NCBI RefSeq assembly: GCF_030407495.1
Contig: NZ_JASDDG010000033.1
Coordinates: forward strand, 14,084 to 54,064
Reading direction: 5' to 3'
Source: Arthrobacter sp. APC 3897
GTDB taxonomy: Bacteria > Actinomycetota > Actinomycetes > Actinomycetales > Micrococcaceae
DNA length: 39,981 nt
The position numbers and the translations under genes are program-made. Under the pieces are notes generated by a model. That model searched no databases. It was not told where the DNA came from and was given only the letters and a program-made list of their open reading frames with translations. Below are positions 25,719-33,666 of this stretch, piece by piece. Position 1 is the first letter of the stretch. The number at the start of each line of letters is the position of its first letter.

Positions 25719-26333
25719 GTGAGCAACCAGCAAACCGGCAGGCCAACCCGGCTCCCCCGGGAGGAACGGCGGCGCCAACTGCTGAACGCGGCGCAGGAAG
25801 TCTTTGTCGGCAACGGTTTCCACGGAGCGGCCATGGATGACATCGCCGAGGCGGCCAAGGTCAGCAAACCCGTTCTCTATCAGCATTTTCCGGGCAAGCG
25901 GGAGTTGTATCTGGCCCTGCTTGAGGACCATTTGGGCACCCTGACAGAGTTCCTCACCGGCGCCCTGAACTCCACCACCGACAATAAGCTGCGCGTCCGG
26001 GAAACCATGCGGGCCTACTTCCGCTTCGTGGCTCAGGACAGCCAGGGCCACCGGCTGGTTTTTGAATCCGACATGACCAATGACGCGGAGGTCAGCGCAC
26101 GGATCGAGGAATTCAATGCCCGGTTCGCGTCCAATATTGCCGGCGTCATCGCCGAAGACACCAAGCTTTCACATGTGGAGGCCACGCTGCTGGGCCGGGC
26201 TCTGGCCGGAATGGCCCAGGTAAGTGCCCGCTACTGGCTGGAGACGGATGGAGACTTGGACATCGACGCGGCGTCCGAGCTTGTCTACCGTTTAGCTTGG
26301 CGCGGAATCAGCCGGTTCCCCAAGGAGATTTAG
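25719..26333 (+). CDS. TetR-family transcriptional regulator
   Basis: A 204-residue regulator. The N-terminal helix-turn-helix is about residues 16-62 (RRRQLLNAAQEVFVGNGFHG, then MDDIAEAAKVSKPVLYQHFPGKRELYLAL). The remaining helices form a ligand-binding domain of unknown specificity. The GTG at 25719 is supported by GAGAGGT eight bases upstream. It is followed on the same strand by DUF3107 and a small membrane protein; the same trio lies at Rv3208-Rv3209 in M. tuberculosis, as I remember it. Its targets cannot be inferred from this sequence. Confidence 0.9.
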   Translation: MSNQQTGRPTRLPREERRRQLLNAAQEVFVGNGFHGAAMDDIAEAAKVSKPVLYQHFPGKRELYLALLEDHLGTLTEFLTGALNSTTDNKLRVRETMRAYFRFVAQDSQGHRLVFESDMTNDAEVSARIEEFNARFASNIAGVIAEDTKLSHVEATLLGRALAGMAQVSARYWLETDGDLDIDAASELVYRLAWRGISRFPKEI

Positions 26334-26380
26334 AGTAGATTTCGAAGCGGATATGTTCCATTAATACAGGAGGCACCACG

Positions 26381-26605
26381 GTGGAAGTAAAAATCGGCAT
26401 TCAGAATGTTGGCCGCGAAATCGTCTTTGAATCGAGCCAAAGCGCCGATGCCGTTGCTGACGTCGTGGCGGAGGCACTGAACGGCCAGAAGGAACTGCGC
26501 CTCAAGGATGACAAGGGCAGGCTCATCATGGTTCCAGCCGGCGTTATCGGCTACGTGGAAATCGGCGCCGAAGAGGTTCGCCGCGTCGGCTTCGGCGCCC
26601 TCTAG
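26381..26605 (+). CDS. DUF3107 family protein
   Basis: A 74-residue conserved actinobacterial protein (VEVKIGIQNVGREIVFES..., then a helix, then LRLKDDKGRLIMVPAGVIGYVEIG). The pattern suggests a small beta-alpha-beta fold without catalytic residues. Translation begins at GTG 26381 behind AGGAGG (26368-26373), one of the strongest ribosome-binding sites in the window, which points to abundant expression. The M. tuberculosis homologue (Rv3208A, TB9.4 by memory) is an abundant small protein. Function is unknown. Confidence 0.88.
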   Translation: MEVKIGIQNVGREIVFESSQSADAVADVVAEALNGQKELRLKDDKGRLIMVPAGVIGYVEIGAEEVRRVGFGAL

Positions 26606-26622
26606 GTTCCGGCGGCCGGACG

Positions 26623-26925
26623 GTGATTAGCCTGATTATTGCCGCTTTGGCCGCACTGGCGGCCGGCTTCGTCGTCCGTGCCGCGGACCGGCGCCGGACC
26701 GCCTACGGTATTTTCCTGCTGCCCGGCTTGTCGCTGGCTGCAGCCATGGTTGCATGGGTGGTTCTCCAGCTCGGCGGTACCGGGTCTGATCCGGACCTTT
26801 ATTGGCTCGCCCGGGTTCTGCCGCCGGTTGCCGGCACGGCCGCTGCTGTCATTGCCGCCGTGGTTACCGGCCCCCGCCGTGATGCCCGGGATGCGGCCGA
26901 ATTGGATAAGGTGCTGCGGTTCTGA
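26623..26925 (+). CDS. Small membrane protein of unknown function
   Basis: A 100-residue protein with three hydrophobic segments: residues 1-18 (ISLIIAALAALAAGFVV), about 27-50 (GIFLLPGLSLAAAMVAWVVLQL in part) and about 60-82. It has positively charged cytoplasmic loops (RAADRRR, GPRRDARD). Start GTG 26623 is 18 bases after DUF3107 and is probably cotranscribed with it. No family name can be given with confidence; the position corresponds to Rv3209 in M. tuberculosis. Confidence 0.72.
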   Translation: MISLIIAALAALAAGFVVRAADRRRTAYGIFLLPGLSLAAAMVAWVVLQLGGTGSDPDLYWLARVLPPVAGTAAAVIAAVVTGPRRDARDAAELDKVLRF

Positions 26926-26935
26926 GGTCCGGGCG

Positions 26936-28003
26936 CTAACCGGAGGACAGGAGTGCGCCCAGCTCGCGGGACAAGACCTGTCCTGCTTCCTGGTGTCCCG
27001 TCTCGGTGAAGTGGCGCCCGTCAGGCTCCCGGTATTCTCCCAGTGAGAACCGCGTCCACCAGTCCCCCACGCTAAGGAACGCCACCCCCTCGTTCCGGGC
27101 CACCCCGGCCAGCAGTGTGTCTACCGCGGTGCGCCTGCTTTCCGCCGTGCCGGGGCCGGACGAAATGACGCCCACCATCACCAGCCTGGAGGCCGGGTAA
27201 GTGCGCCGGGCCTCCGGGATCATGGTTTGGGCCGCGTCCGCGATTTCCGTGTCCGAGGCATTTGAGGCGTCGTTGCCTCCGCCCTGCAGCACTACGAGCT
27301 TCGGGGTCCCCCAGGGCAGCACCCACTGCTGCTGCGTCAGCGCCGTGTAGTAATTACCCACCGTGCCGTTGTCCTGGACATAGCCCGTCCCTCCGGCACC
27401 CCGGAGCACCGTCCGGTAGCCCAGCCCGGCCAGCCCCTGATCCACCCAGGAGCCCGGCTCGGCCTGTGAGTCTCCGATAACGACTGCCGAACCTGCTATC
27501 TCAGGATCCCAGGTCATGACCCGCCCCAGCTCCGGGACACGGATCAGCGAACCGTGCTCAAAATCCGTGCGGAAGACACCGCCCTGGGCGTATTCCGAGG
27601 CCAGCGGTCTTCCCAGCGGGGAAAAGTCGCCCCGCCGGCTGAGGACATCTACTGATTCATGAAGTGCCAGCGCTCCACCGGCGGCCGTCCAATAGACCAC
27701 TTCATCGCCAAACTCCCGGCGGCAGACTGCGGGATCCGGGCAGGACAAACCGGAAACGGACGGCTCAAGCGGACGCCCTTCAGCTGTCCGCAGCAGCTGG
27801 AACGCCCTGATGTTCTTCCATGCTGTCTGCGGGAGTCCGCCGGCAGGTTCGGCACTGTTCGCCTGCTGCAGATAACCCGCCAGTGCTGAGATGCGCGGCG
27901 GCTCCGAATCCTGCACTCCGGTGGCGTCCGCTGCCCCGGACGAGAGAGCGAGCACGGCGGCACAGCCCAGCACCAGGCCGCGTTTAGCTACAGATCTGCC
28001 CAT
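26936..28003 (-). CDS. Secreted SGNH/GDSL-type hydrolase
   Basis: A 355-residue protein with a signal peptide (MGRSVAKRG...LALSSGAADATG) and a C-terminal SGNH hydrolase domain. Block I is VVIGDSQ (catalytic S179), block III is QGGGND (N244), and block V is DGRHFTETGH (D328, H331). The order and spacing fit an esterase or O-acetyl-group hydrolase acting outside the membrane. The N-terminal half (about 30-165) has two cysteines (C88 and C94) but no recognisable motif. It sits between the TetR block and the ferritin-like gene on the opposite strand. It is not part of the neighbourhood I remember in mycobacteria, so it may be lineage-specific. Substrate unknown. Confidence 0.82.
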   Translation of the reverse strand: MGRSVAKRGLVLGCAAVLALSSGAADATGVQDSEPPRISALAGYLQQANSAEPAGGLPQTAWKNIRAFQLLRTAEGRPLEPSVSGLSCPDPAVCRREFGDEVVYWTAAGGALALHESVDVLSRRGDFSPLGRPLASEYAQGGVFRTDFEHGSLIRVPELGRVMTWDPEIAGSAVVIGDSQAEPGSWVDQGLAGLGYRTVLRGAGGTGYVQDNGTVGNYYTALTQQQWVLPWGTPKLVVLQGGGNDASNASDTEIADAAQTMIPEARRTYPASRLVMVGVISSGPGTAESRRTAVDTLLAGVARNEGVAFLSVGDWWTRFSLGEYREPDGRHFTETGHQEAGQVLSRELGALLSSG

Positions 28004-28084
28004 GATTCCGTCCCCCGTACGTATCTGCCCTGCCGTTTGCCCGCGGGCGCCGGTTGCCTGCGGCAGCGGCCGCGGAAATCCCCG

Positions 28085-28804
28085 TCAGGCAGTAAGACCC
28101 AGCCGGCTCATGCGCCGGGAGTGATTGCGGGTCAGTTCAGCGGACAGCGTCTTGAGTTCAGCCTCATACATTCCCTGCACCGTTCCCGGCAGCAGTCCGC
28201 CTCCGATGAAACGTTCCAGGACCACGCGATGTGCCTGGGTCAGCGCCTCGCCCACCAGCCGCCTCCCCCACAGGGCCAGCCGGGACGCGAGGCGGGGGTC
28301 GTCCGCGAGTGCCTGCTGCAGCCTTGCCTCAAGGACCTCTCCCGCAGGCTCTGTCTCTTCTTTCAATCCAAGGACCAGTTCCGCGGTGGCGGGATCCAGC
28401 CGGGCGGCAACAGACTGATAGAAGTCATCGGAAATGGCATCGGTGACATAGAACTTCATCAGGGACTCGAACCAGTCTGCGGGCCGGGTCCGGTCGTGGA
28501 AGGCATCCACTGACGGCTGGAAGGGGCGCATTGCAGTCTCGGGATCAAGGCCCAGCTTCACCAGGTGCTCCGTGACACGCTCAAAATGTGCGTATTCGCG
28601 TACCGCCAGCCGGCCCAGGACCGTGCGGTCATGCAGCGTGGGTGAAAAACGCGCGTCGGAGGACATGCGTTCAAACGCGGAGAGCTCTCCGTACGCCATG
28701 ACACCAAAGAGGTCCGCAAGGAAGCGGCGGTAAATCTCTGCGTCGCCCAAGGATCCCGCCGGGGCGTAGGCGGAGTCCGGTTCAGTGCGCGTCCCGTTTG
28801 TCAT
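28085..28804 (-). CDS. Ferritin-like fold protein (MiaE-like diiron candidate)
   Basis: A 239-residue all-helical protein homologous to actinobacterial ferritin-like proteins (Rv3210c position). The first half carries E40 (FGVMAYGELSAFERM) and E70-x2-H73 (REYAHFERV), the typical first half of a diiron site. Acidic residues near 122-127 (TDAISDD) and E186 are candidates for the second half, but the canonical second ExxH is not evident, so metal binding is uncertain. I start it at ATG 28804 (MTNGTRTEPD) because TACGCT ends seven bases upstream and the longer reading is arginine-rich noise. A hydroxylase role by analogy to MiaE is possible; function is not established. Confidence 0.8.
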   Translation of the reverse strand: MTNGTRTEPDSAYAPAGSLGDAEIYRRFLADLFGVMAYGELSAFERMSSDARFSPTLHDRTVLGRLAVREYAHFERVTEHLVKLGLDPETAMRPFQPSVDAFHDRTRPADWFESLMKFYVTDAISDDFYQSVAARLDPATAELVLGLKEETEPAGEVLEARLQQALADDPRLASRLALWGRRLVGEALTQAHRVVLERFIGGGLLPGTVQGMYEAELKTLSAELTRNHSRRMSRLGLTA

Positions 28805-28811
28805 GGACCCC

Positions 28812-28817
28812 AGCGTA
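28812..28817 (-). promoter_or_regulatory. -10 element (TACGCT) of the ferritin-like gene, leaderless spacing
   Basis: TACGCT is seven bases before the ATG at 28804 and identical to the hexamer in front of atl. The intervening GGGGTCC is not a good ribosome-binding site. Confidence 0.45.
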
Positions 28818-28884
28818 CCGCCGGCCCGGGCAGTAGTCCGCGCGCCGCGCCTCCGCCAATGCATGGCCGCAGGCACCCACCGGG

Positions 28885-29126
28885 TAGACTTGTGGTAGTA
28901 AAAGGATGCCCGGTCGTCTGATAGACCTTAGCCAGACCCGCAATACCTACGCGATCTTGAAATTTTTGGCCGCCGCCCGTGCCCGATGCACCGCGGCGGA
29001 CCTGCAGTTGTTAGCCCGCGATCGGCTTCCGCTGGACGCATCATGCGCCCGCCATCCGCTCCGGTGTGGACTCTTTCAGCCACTCGTCGAGCCTGGCGCC
29101 GCGATGCCTAACTGAACGGTACGTAA
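28885..29126 (+). promoter_or_regulatory. Promoter and long leader of the DEAD-box helicase
   Basis: TAGACT (28885-28890) is a strong -10, placing the transcription start near 28897 and giving a leader of about 230 bases. It contains a small hairpin (GGTC...GACC, about 28914-28927), an AT-rich run GAAATTTTTGG near 28958-28968 and an open frame at 28906-29115 (69 codons). That frame ends 11 bases before the helicase TTG. The frame does not look protein-like and its ATG directly abuts AAAGG, so its translation is doubtful. Long leaders are usual for cold-inducible RNA helicases. Confidence 0.5.
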
Positions 29127-30815
29127 TTGAACACTGAACTTTCCCAGGTGGACGACACCCGTCACCTCACCGCCGATGACAGCAACGAAGCTTTGAACGT
29201 GGCTGAAACGCTGGCCACCACCCAGGCAGCGGCCGCAATCAAGGAACTGACCTTCGCCGACTTCGGTGTCCGCTCCGACATTGTGGAATCGCTGTCCGAA
29301 GCGGGAATCACCCATCCCTTCCCGATCCAGTCGATGACCCTTCCCGTGGCGCTGGACGGGCACGACATCATCGGCCAGGCCAAGACCGGCACGGGTAAGA
29401 CGCTCGGTTTCGGCATTCCCGCCATCCAGCGGGTGATAGCACCCGATGACGAGGCCTACGCTTCCCTCGCCGTCCCCGGCGCCCCGCAGGCCCTCATTGT
29501 GGTTCCCACCCGTGAACTTGCCGTCCAGGTTGCCGGCGATCTGTCCACCGCCGCCAAGCGCCGCGGTGCCCGGATTGTCACCATCTACGGCGGCCGCGCC
29601 TACGAGCCGCAGATCGAGTCGCTGACAGCCGGCGTCGAAATTGTCGTAGGTACTCCCGGACGCCTCATCGATCTGTACAACAAGAAGCACCTTTCCCTGA
29701 AGAACGTCCGGATTGTGGTCCTGGACGAAGCCGACGAGATGCTGGACCTCGGCTTCCTGCCGGATGTGGAAACCCTGATGGCCGCCACCCCCGCGGTACG
29801 CCAGACGCTGCTGTTCTCGGCCACCATGCCCGGCGCCGTCGTCGCCATGGCCCGCCGCTACATGACCAAGCCCACCCACATCCGGGCAGCGGATCCCGAT
29901 GATGAAGGCATGACCAAAAAAGACATCCGCCAGGTTGTCTACCGTGCCCACAACCTCGACAAGAGCGAAGTGGTTTCCCGCATCCTGCAGGCTGAGGGCC
30001 GCGGACGCACCATCATTTTCACCAAGACCAAGCGCACCGCAGCGAAGCTGACCGAAGAGCTGACGGACCGCGGCTTCGCCGTTGCCGCCATGCACGGCGA
30101 TCTGGGCCAGGGCGCCCGTGAACAGGCCATGCGCGCCTTCCGCAACGAAAAGGTTGACGTACTGGTGGCCACCGATGTGGCTGCCCGCGGCATCGACGTC
30201 GACGACGTCACCCACGTCATCAACTACCAGTGCCCCGAAGATGAGAAGACCTACCTGCACCGTGTGGGACGCACCGGCCGCGCGGGCAACAAGGGTACTG
30301 CCGTGACCTTCGTGGACTGGGATGACGTTCCCCGCTGGGGCCTCATCAACCGGGCCCTGGGCCTGGACCAGGCCGAGCCGGTGGAAACGTATTCCTCATC
30401 CCCGCACCTCTACACGGATCTGGACATCCCCGCAGGCACCAAGGGCCGGCTGCCGCGCAACAAGCGCACGCATGCGGGTATTGACGCCGAGAAGATCGAG
30501 GACCTGGGCGAGACCGGCAAGAAGAACAGTTCCGCTCCGTCCCGTGACGGTGCCCGCGACGGCTCCCGCGGCCGCGACCGGACCCGTACCGGCGGCACCC
30601 GCGGCGACCGGCCCCGCAGCGGCGGCGACCGCGGACGCTCCGACAAGCGCGACGATTCCCGCCGTTCCGGTGACCAGCAGGCTGCCCCGGTGCGCGCCGC
30701 CGAAGCGCCGTCGGCATCCGCTGACTCTGCTGCAGAGCGGCCCCGCCGCAGCCGTACCCGCACGCGTCGCCGCAACGGCGAAGTGGTCGGCAACTCCGCA
30801 CCCGCAGCCGAATAA
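29127..30815 (+). CDS. DEAD-box ATP-dependent RNA helicase (RhlE/CshA type)
   Basis: A 562-residue RNA helicase. The Q-motif region is FADFG...PFPIQ (43-68), motif I AKTGTGKT (85-92), motif Ia PTRELA, motif II DEAD (199-202), motif III SAT (230-232), motif V ATDVAARGID and motif VI HRVGRTGRAG. From about residue 460 the tail is disordered and rich in Arg, Asp, Gly and Ser, an RNA-binding type of extension. The frame is closed by TAA immediately before TTG 29127, so that is the earliest possible start; a GTG at 29148 is the alternative, and neither has a clear ribosome-binding site. The position matches Rv3211 (rhlE) of M. tuberculosis. Expected roles are RNA decay, ribosome assembly and cold adaptation. 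Confidence 0.93.
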   Translation: MNTELSQVDDTRHLTADDSNEALNVAETLATTQAAAAIKELTFADFGVRSDIVESLSEAGITHPFPIQSMTLPVALDGHDIIGQAKTGTGKTLGFGIPAIQRVIAPDDEAYASLAVPGAPQALIVVPTRELAVQVAGDLSTAAKRRGARIVTIYGGRAYEPQIESLTAGVEIVVGTPGRLIDLYNKKHLSLKNVRIVVLDEADEMLDLGFLPDVETLMAATPAVRQTLLFSATMPGAVVAMARRYMTKPTHIRAADPDDEGMTKKDIRQVVYRAHNLDKSEVVSRILQAEGRGRTIIFTKTKRTAAKLTEELTDRGFAVAAMHGDLGQGAREQAMRAFRNEKVDVLVATDVAARGIDVDDVTHVINYQCPEDEKTYLHRVGRTGRAGNKGTAVTFVDWDDVPRWGLINRALGLDQAEPVETYSSSPHLYTDLDIPAGTKGRLPRNKRTHAGIDAEKIEDLGETGKKNSSAPSRDGARDGSRGRDRTRTGGTRGDRPRSGGDRGRSDKRDDSRRSGDQQAAPVRAAEAPSASADSAAERPRRSRTRTRRRNGEVVGNSAPAAE

Positions 30816-30834
30816 CCGGGCAGCACTCCTTTTG

Positions 30835-31740
30835 ATGAGCACTCCCCTTTGGTCGCCGTCCGGCAGGTCGCTGGTGGTACACGCCGACAACGCCGTGTTC
30901 CTGCCAACTCTGCCGGACGGCGCCTTCACGATGATTTACGTGGACCCGCCCTTCAACACCGGCCGCTCCCAGCGGCGGCAGCAGACCACCATGGTCCGCA
31001 GCGCGGACGGCAGCGGCGACCGCGTCGGCTTCAAGGGCCGAAGCTACAGCACGGTCAAGGGCCTGCTCTCCAGCTACGACGACGCTTTCGAGGACTATTG
31101 GGCCTTCCTGGAGCCCCGTTTGGCCGAAGCCTGGCGCCTCCTGGCCGACGACGGCACTCTGTACGTGCACCTCGATTACCGCGAGGTGCACTACGCCAAG
31201 GTCATGCTGGATGCGCTTTTTGGCAGGGACTGCTTCCTCAACGAGATTATTTGGGCCTATGACTACGGCGGACGGGCCAAGAACCGCTGGCCGGCCAAAC
31301 ACGACAATATCCTCGTGTACGTCAAGAATCCCGCCGCGTACCACTTCGACAATGCCGAGGTGGACCGTGAGCCGTACATGGCGCCGGGTTTGGTCACCCC
31401 CGAAAAGGTGGCGCTGGGCAAGCTGCCCACCGATGTCTGGTGGCACACCATCGTCTCTCCCACCGGTAAGGAGAAAACCGGCTACCCCACGCAAAAACCG
31501 GAGGGTCTGCTGCGGCGTACCGTGGCCGCCAGCAGCCGGGAGGGTGACTGGGTCCTGGACTTCTTTGCCGGGTCAGGCACGCTGGGCGCGGTAGCCGCGA
31601 AGCTGAACCGGAAGTTTGTCTGTGTGGATGCAAACCCCCAGGCCATCGACGTGATGGCCAAGCGGCTCGGGCACGCAGCGGATCTGGTTCCGGCCAACGC
31701 CGTCGCCGCGGCTCTGACCGCGGCCGGCGCCGCCGGTTAG
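30835..31740 (+). CDS. Site-specific DNA adenine methyltransferase, beta class, apparently solitary
   Basis: A 301-residue SAM-dependent methyltransferase. The catalytic motif IV DPPFNTG (37-43) comes before the SAM-binding motif FAGSGT (244-249), the order of beta-class N6-adenine or N4-cytosine enzymes. TGYPTQKPEGLLRR just before the SAM motif is typical of the family. The start ATG 30835 is 19 bases after the helicase stop, on the same strand, so it may be cotranscribed. No restriction endonuclease or specificity gene is nearby, so it is likely an orphan. The target sequence cannot be predicted here. A regulatory or replication-linked role, as for CcrM, is one possibility among several. 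Confidence 0.9.
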   Translation: MSTPLWSPSGRSLVVHADNAVFLPTLPDGAFTMIYVDPPFNTGRSQRRQQTTMVRSADGSGDRVGFKGRSYSTVKGLLSSYDDAFEDYWAFLEPRLAEAWRLLADDGTLYVHLDYREVHYAKVMLDALFGRDCFLNEIIWAYDYGGRAKNRWPAKHDNILVYVKNPAAYHFDNAEVDREPYMAPGLVTPEKVALGKLPTDVWWHTIVSPTGKEKTGYPTQKPEGLLRRTVAASSREGDWVLDFFAGSGTLGAVAAKLNRKFVCVDANPQAIDVMAKRLGHAADLVPANAVAAALTAAGAAG

Positions 31741-31825
31741 CGGCACCGGCAGGCTGCGGCCGCCGGTGGACCTGCCGGGCTGTCAGACGTACGCAGTGTC
31801 GATCCCCGGCAGATGAAGCACGTGC
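31741..31825. other. Convergent gap with a hairpin between methyltransferase and transporter
   Basis: CCGGCAGG (31746-31753) pairs with CCTGCCGG (31771-31778) around 17 bases. There is no T-run on either side, so it is at best a weak or factor-dependent terminator. Nothing else is visible. Confidence 0.4.
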
Positions 31826-31957
31826 CTAGATGATGCTTCGGCCTTCCTTCCGTGACTGAAACAAGTCACGGCAAAAAGCTCGGACAATCTGGAGCAGGAC
31901 GCCGGCCACTATGACGGGCCAGACCAGGACGTAGACAGTGAGCCAGAATGTGGCCAT
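31826..31957 (-). CDS. Putative small subunit of the sodium:solute symporter (43 residues)
   Basis: This short gene starts with ATG 31957 behind an excellent ribosome-binding site (AAGGAG, seven bases upstream) and ends with TAG. The product begins MATFWLTVYVLVWPVIVAGV and has one membrane helix (about residues 3-25). A short basic/acidic cytoplasmic tail (RDLFQSRKEGRSII) follows. It begins 32 bases after the symporter stop on the same strand, so it is cotranscribed. Proteins of this size and pattern are often annotated as a putative transporter small subunit next to solute:sodium symporters, by analogy with the MetP/MetS pair of Corynebacterium. A role in stability or coupling of the symporter is inferred. 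The inverted repeat at 31850-31871 lies inside the gene. Confidence 0.8.
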   Translation of the reverse strand: MATFWLTVYVLVWPVIVAGVLLQIVRAFCRDLFQSRKEGRSII

Positions 31958-31989
31958 CAGTGTTCTCCTTGAATCGGGTGGAAAGGGGA

Positions 31990-33666
31990 TCAGGACTTCG
32001 CGGCGGAGATGGTCTCCGCGGGGGTGCGGGTGTCAAAGTCACCGATGCGCTGCTGGATGGTATCGAAGTCGAAATCGGTGTTGCTGCGGACCGACATCAG
32101 GTAGCAGGCAACAGTGCTGACGGCGTAGGCCGCCAGGGAACCGGTGAGCACTTCGTAGTCGTGCAGGAAACCCATCACAAACGGCGCGGCGGCGGCGGCC
32201 CCGGCTGCACCGAGGTAAAGCGCCGGTTTGAGTCCGAAGAAGCCGAAGGCCATTAACCCCAGGACAACGCCGATTCCCACCACTGATACTGCGTCGAAGA
32301 TGTACCCCGTGGCGCCGTCCATGGAGAACCAGTCAAAGCGCACCGGGATAAACACGGCAAGGGCGGCCAGCACCGACACAGTAAAGGCCTTGTTGGTGAC
32401 TTTGTTCCAGTAGAAGCTGGCCAGTACCGGGAAGACCAGGGCGCCCCACAGCGCGCCGACGAAGACGAGAAGGTCCAGGATATTGAGCTGTCCGCTGGCG
32501 AAGTAGAGGCCCGCTCCCGTGGCCGCCACCATGGACACCCGGCCAATCAGGAGCATGGTCCTGGGGTTGGCCTTCCCGCGCTTGGCGATGTTCTGGCCGT
32601 AGACGTCGGCCATCATGATGGAGGACAGTGCCGACAGATCGGAGTCTGCGGTGGAGGAAAGCGAGCCGAGGATCATGATGAAGAAGACACCCAGCAGGAT
32701 CGGGCCGAGGTAGGTGGTGGCCATCTGGGGAATCAGGTTGTTGACGTCGTTATCGACCGGGTTGACTCCCAGGTACAGCGCCATGACGCCGAGCATTCCG
32801 ACGCCGATTACGGTCGCTCCGTAACCCACCGTGGCGGTGACGAATGTTTTCTTGATCAGGTCCTCACGCACGGCAAACAGGCGCTGGGCGATGGTCTGGT
32901 TGCCGATGGCGTAGGCAAGGACCGCGGCAATGTACGGTGCGCCCTGGTTGAGGAAGGCTTCGGAGGAGAAGAAGTTCGACTGCTGGGGCGTGAGGTTGGC
33001 GGCTCCGGTTTCGAAGATGGCAGGTCCGCCGGCGGCAAAGAACACCACGGGGATAATGACGACGACGGCACCGAGCATGGCGACAACCTGGGCGAAGTCG
33101 GTCAGGACCGATGCGCGGAACCCGGACCACAGGGTGTACAGCAGGACTCCCGCGGCGACAGCGATAATGCCCTGCTGGAAGCTGAACGGAGAAAGAAGCG
33201 CCACCAGTGCGCCGCCGGCAATAAAGTTTGAGGTCAGCGAGATGACGCTGCCCACCACGTTTGAGCCGGCGAGCATCAGCTGGCTGGATTTTCCATGCCG
33301 GGCACGCATGACTTCGGCCAGTGTGTGCGCCTTGGGGGCAACCTTCCGGATCCGCTTGCCAAAGGGGTAGATAAACAGGATCATGAGGGCGCCCCAGAGC
33401 CCGTAGTGGATCGGACCGGAAACGCCGTAGGTGTAACCCGATGTTGCCGATGCGTACATGGAAGATGCCCAGATCCAGGTGGCCGTCATGCTGGCGGCCG
33501 AGACACCGAAACCGACCTTATTGCCGGCAGTCATATACCCGTCGGCATTCTCATTCTTTTTTCCAATGAGTGTGGACATGAGGAATGTTCCACCGTAAAA
33601 AAGAACAAACAGCGCTATTACTGTCCATCCCCCCAGTTGATAAAAATCCACTCCGTTGTTCGGCAC
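31990..33666 (-). CDS. Sodium:solute symporter family transporter, DUR3-like
   Basis: A 558-residue membrane protein with about 13-15 hydrophobic helices of the LeuT-fold SSS family. The segment YGVSGPIHYGLWGALMILFI followed by RKVAPKAHTLAEVMRARHG resembles the urea/polyamine transporter DUR3 more than proline or acetate carriers, so a small polar solute is likely; urea is only one option. The sodium-site-like SSTADSDLSALSSI is in helix 8. Start is GTG 33666 behind GAGAGGGA. A hairpin lies just upstream of that ribosome-binding site. No urease or amidase gene is in the window. The gene is followed by its probable small subunit. Confidence 0.9.
   Translation of the reverse strand: MPNNGVDFYQLGGWTVIALFVLFYGGTFLMSTLIGKKNENADGYMTAGNKVGFGVSAASMTATWIWASSMYASATSGYTYGVSGPIHYGLWGALMILFIYPFGKRIRKVAPKAHTLAEVMRARHGKSSQLMLAGSNVVGSVISLTSNFIAGGALVALLSPFSFQQGIIAVAAGVLLYTLWSGFRASVLTDFAQVVAMLGAVVVIIPVVFFAAGGPAIFETGAANLTPQQSNFFSSEAFLNQGAPYIAAVLAYAIGNQTIAQRLFAVREDLIKKTFVTATVGYGATVIGVGMLGVMALYLGVNPVDNDVNNLIPQMATTYLGPILLGVFFIMILGSLSSTADSDLSALSSIMMADVYGQNIAKRGKANPRTMLLIGRVSMVAATGAGLYFASGQLNILDLLVFVGALWGALVFPVLASFYWNKVTNKAFTVSVLAALAVFIPVRFDWFSMDGATGYIFDAVSVVGIGVVLGLMAFGFFGLKPALYLGAAGAAAAAPFVMGFLHDYEVLTGSLAAYAVSTVACYLMSVRSNTDFDFDTIQQRIGDFDTRTPAETISAAKS

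Noticed and set aside
31850-31871. Inverted repeat CCGTGACT/AGTCACGG as a terminator for the methyltransferase or symporter
   Set aside because: It lies inside the small transporter-subunit gene and has no T-run on either strand.
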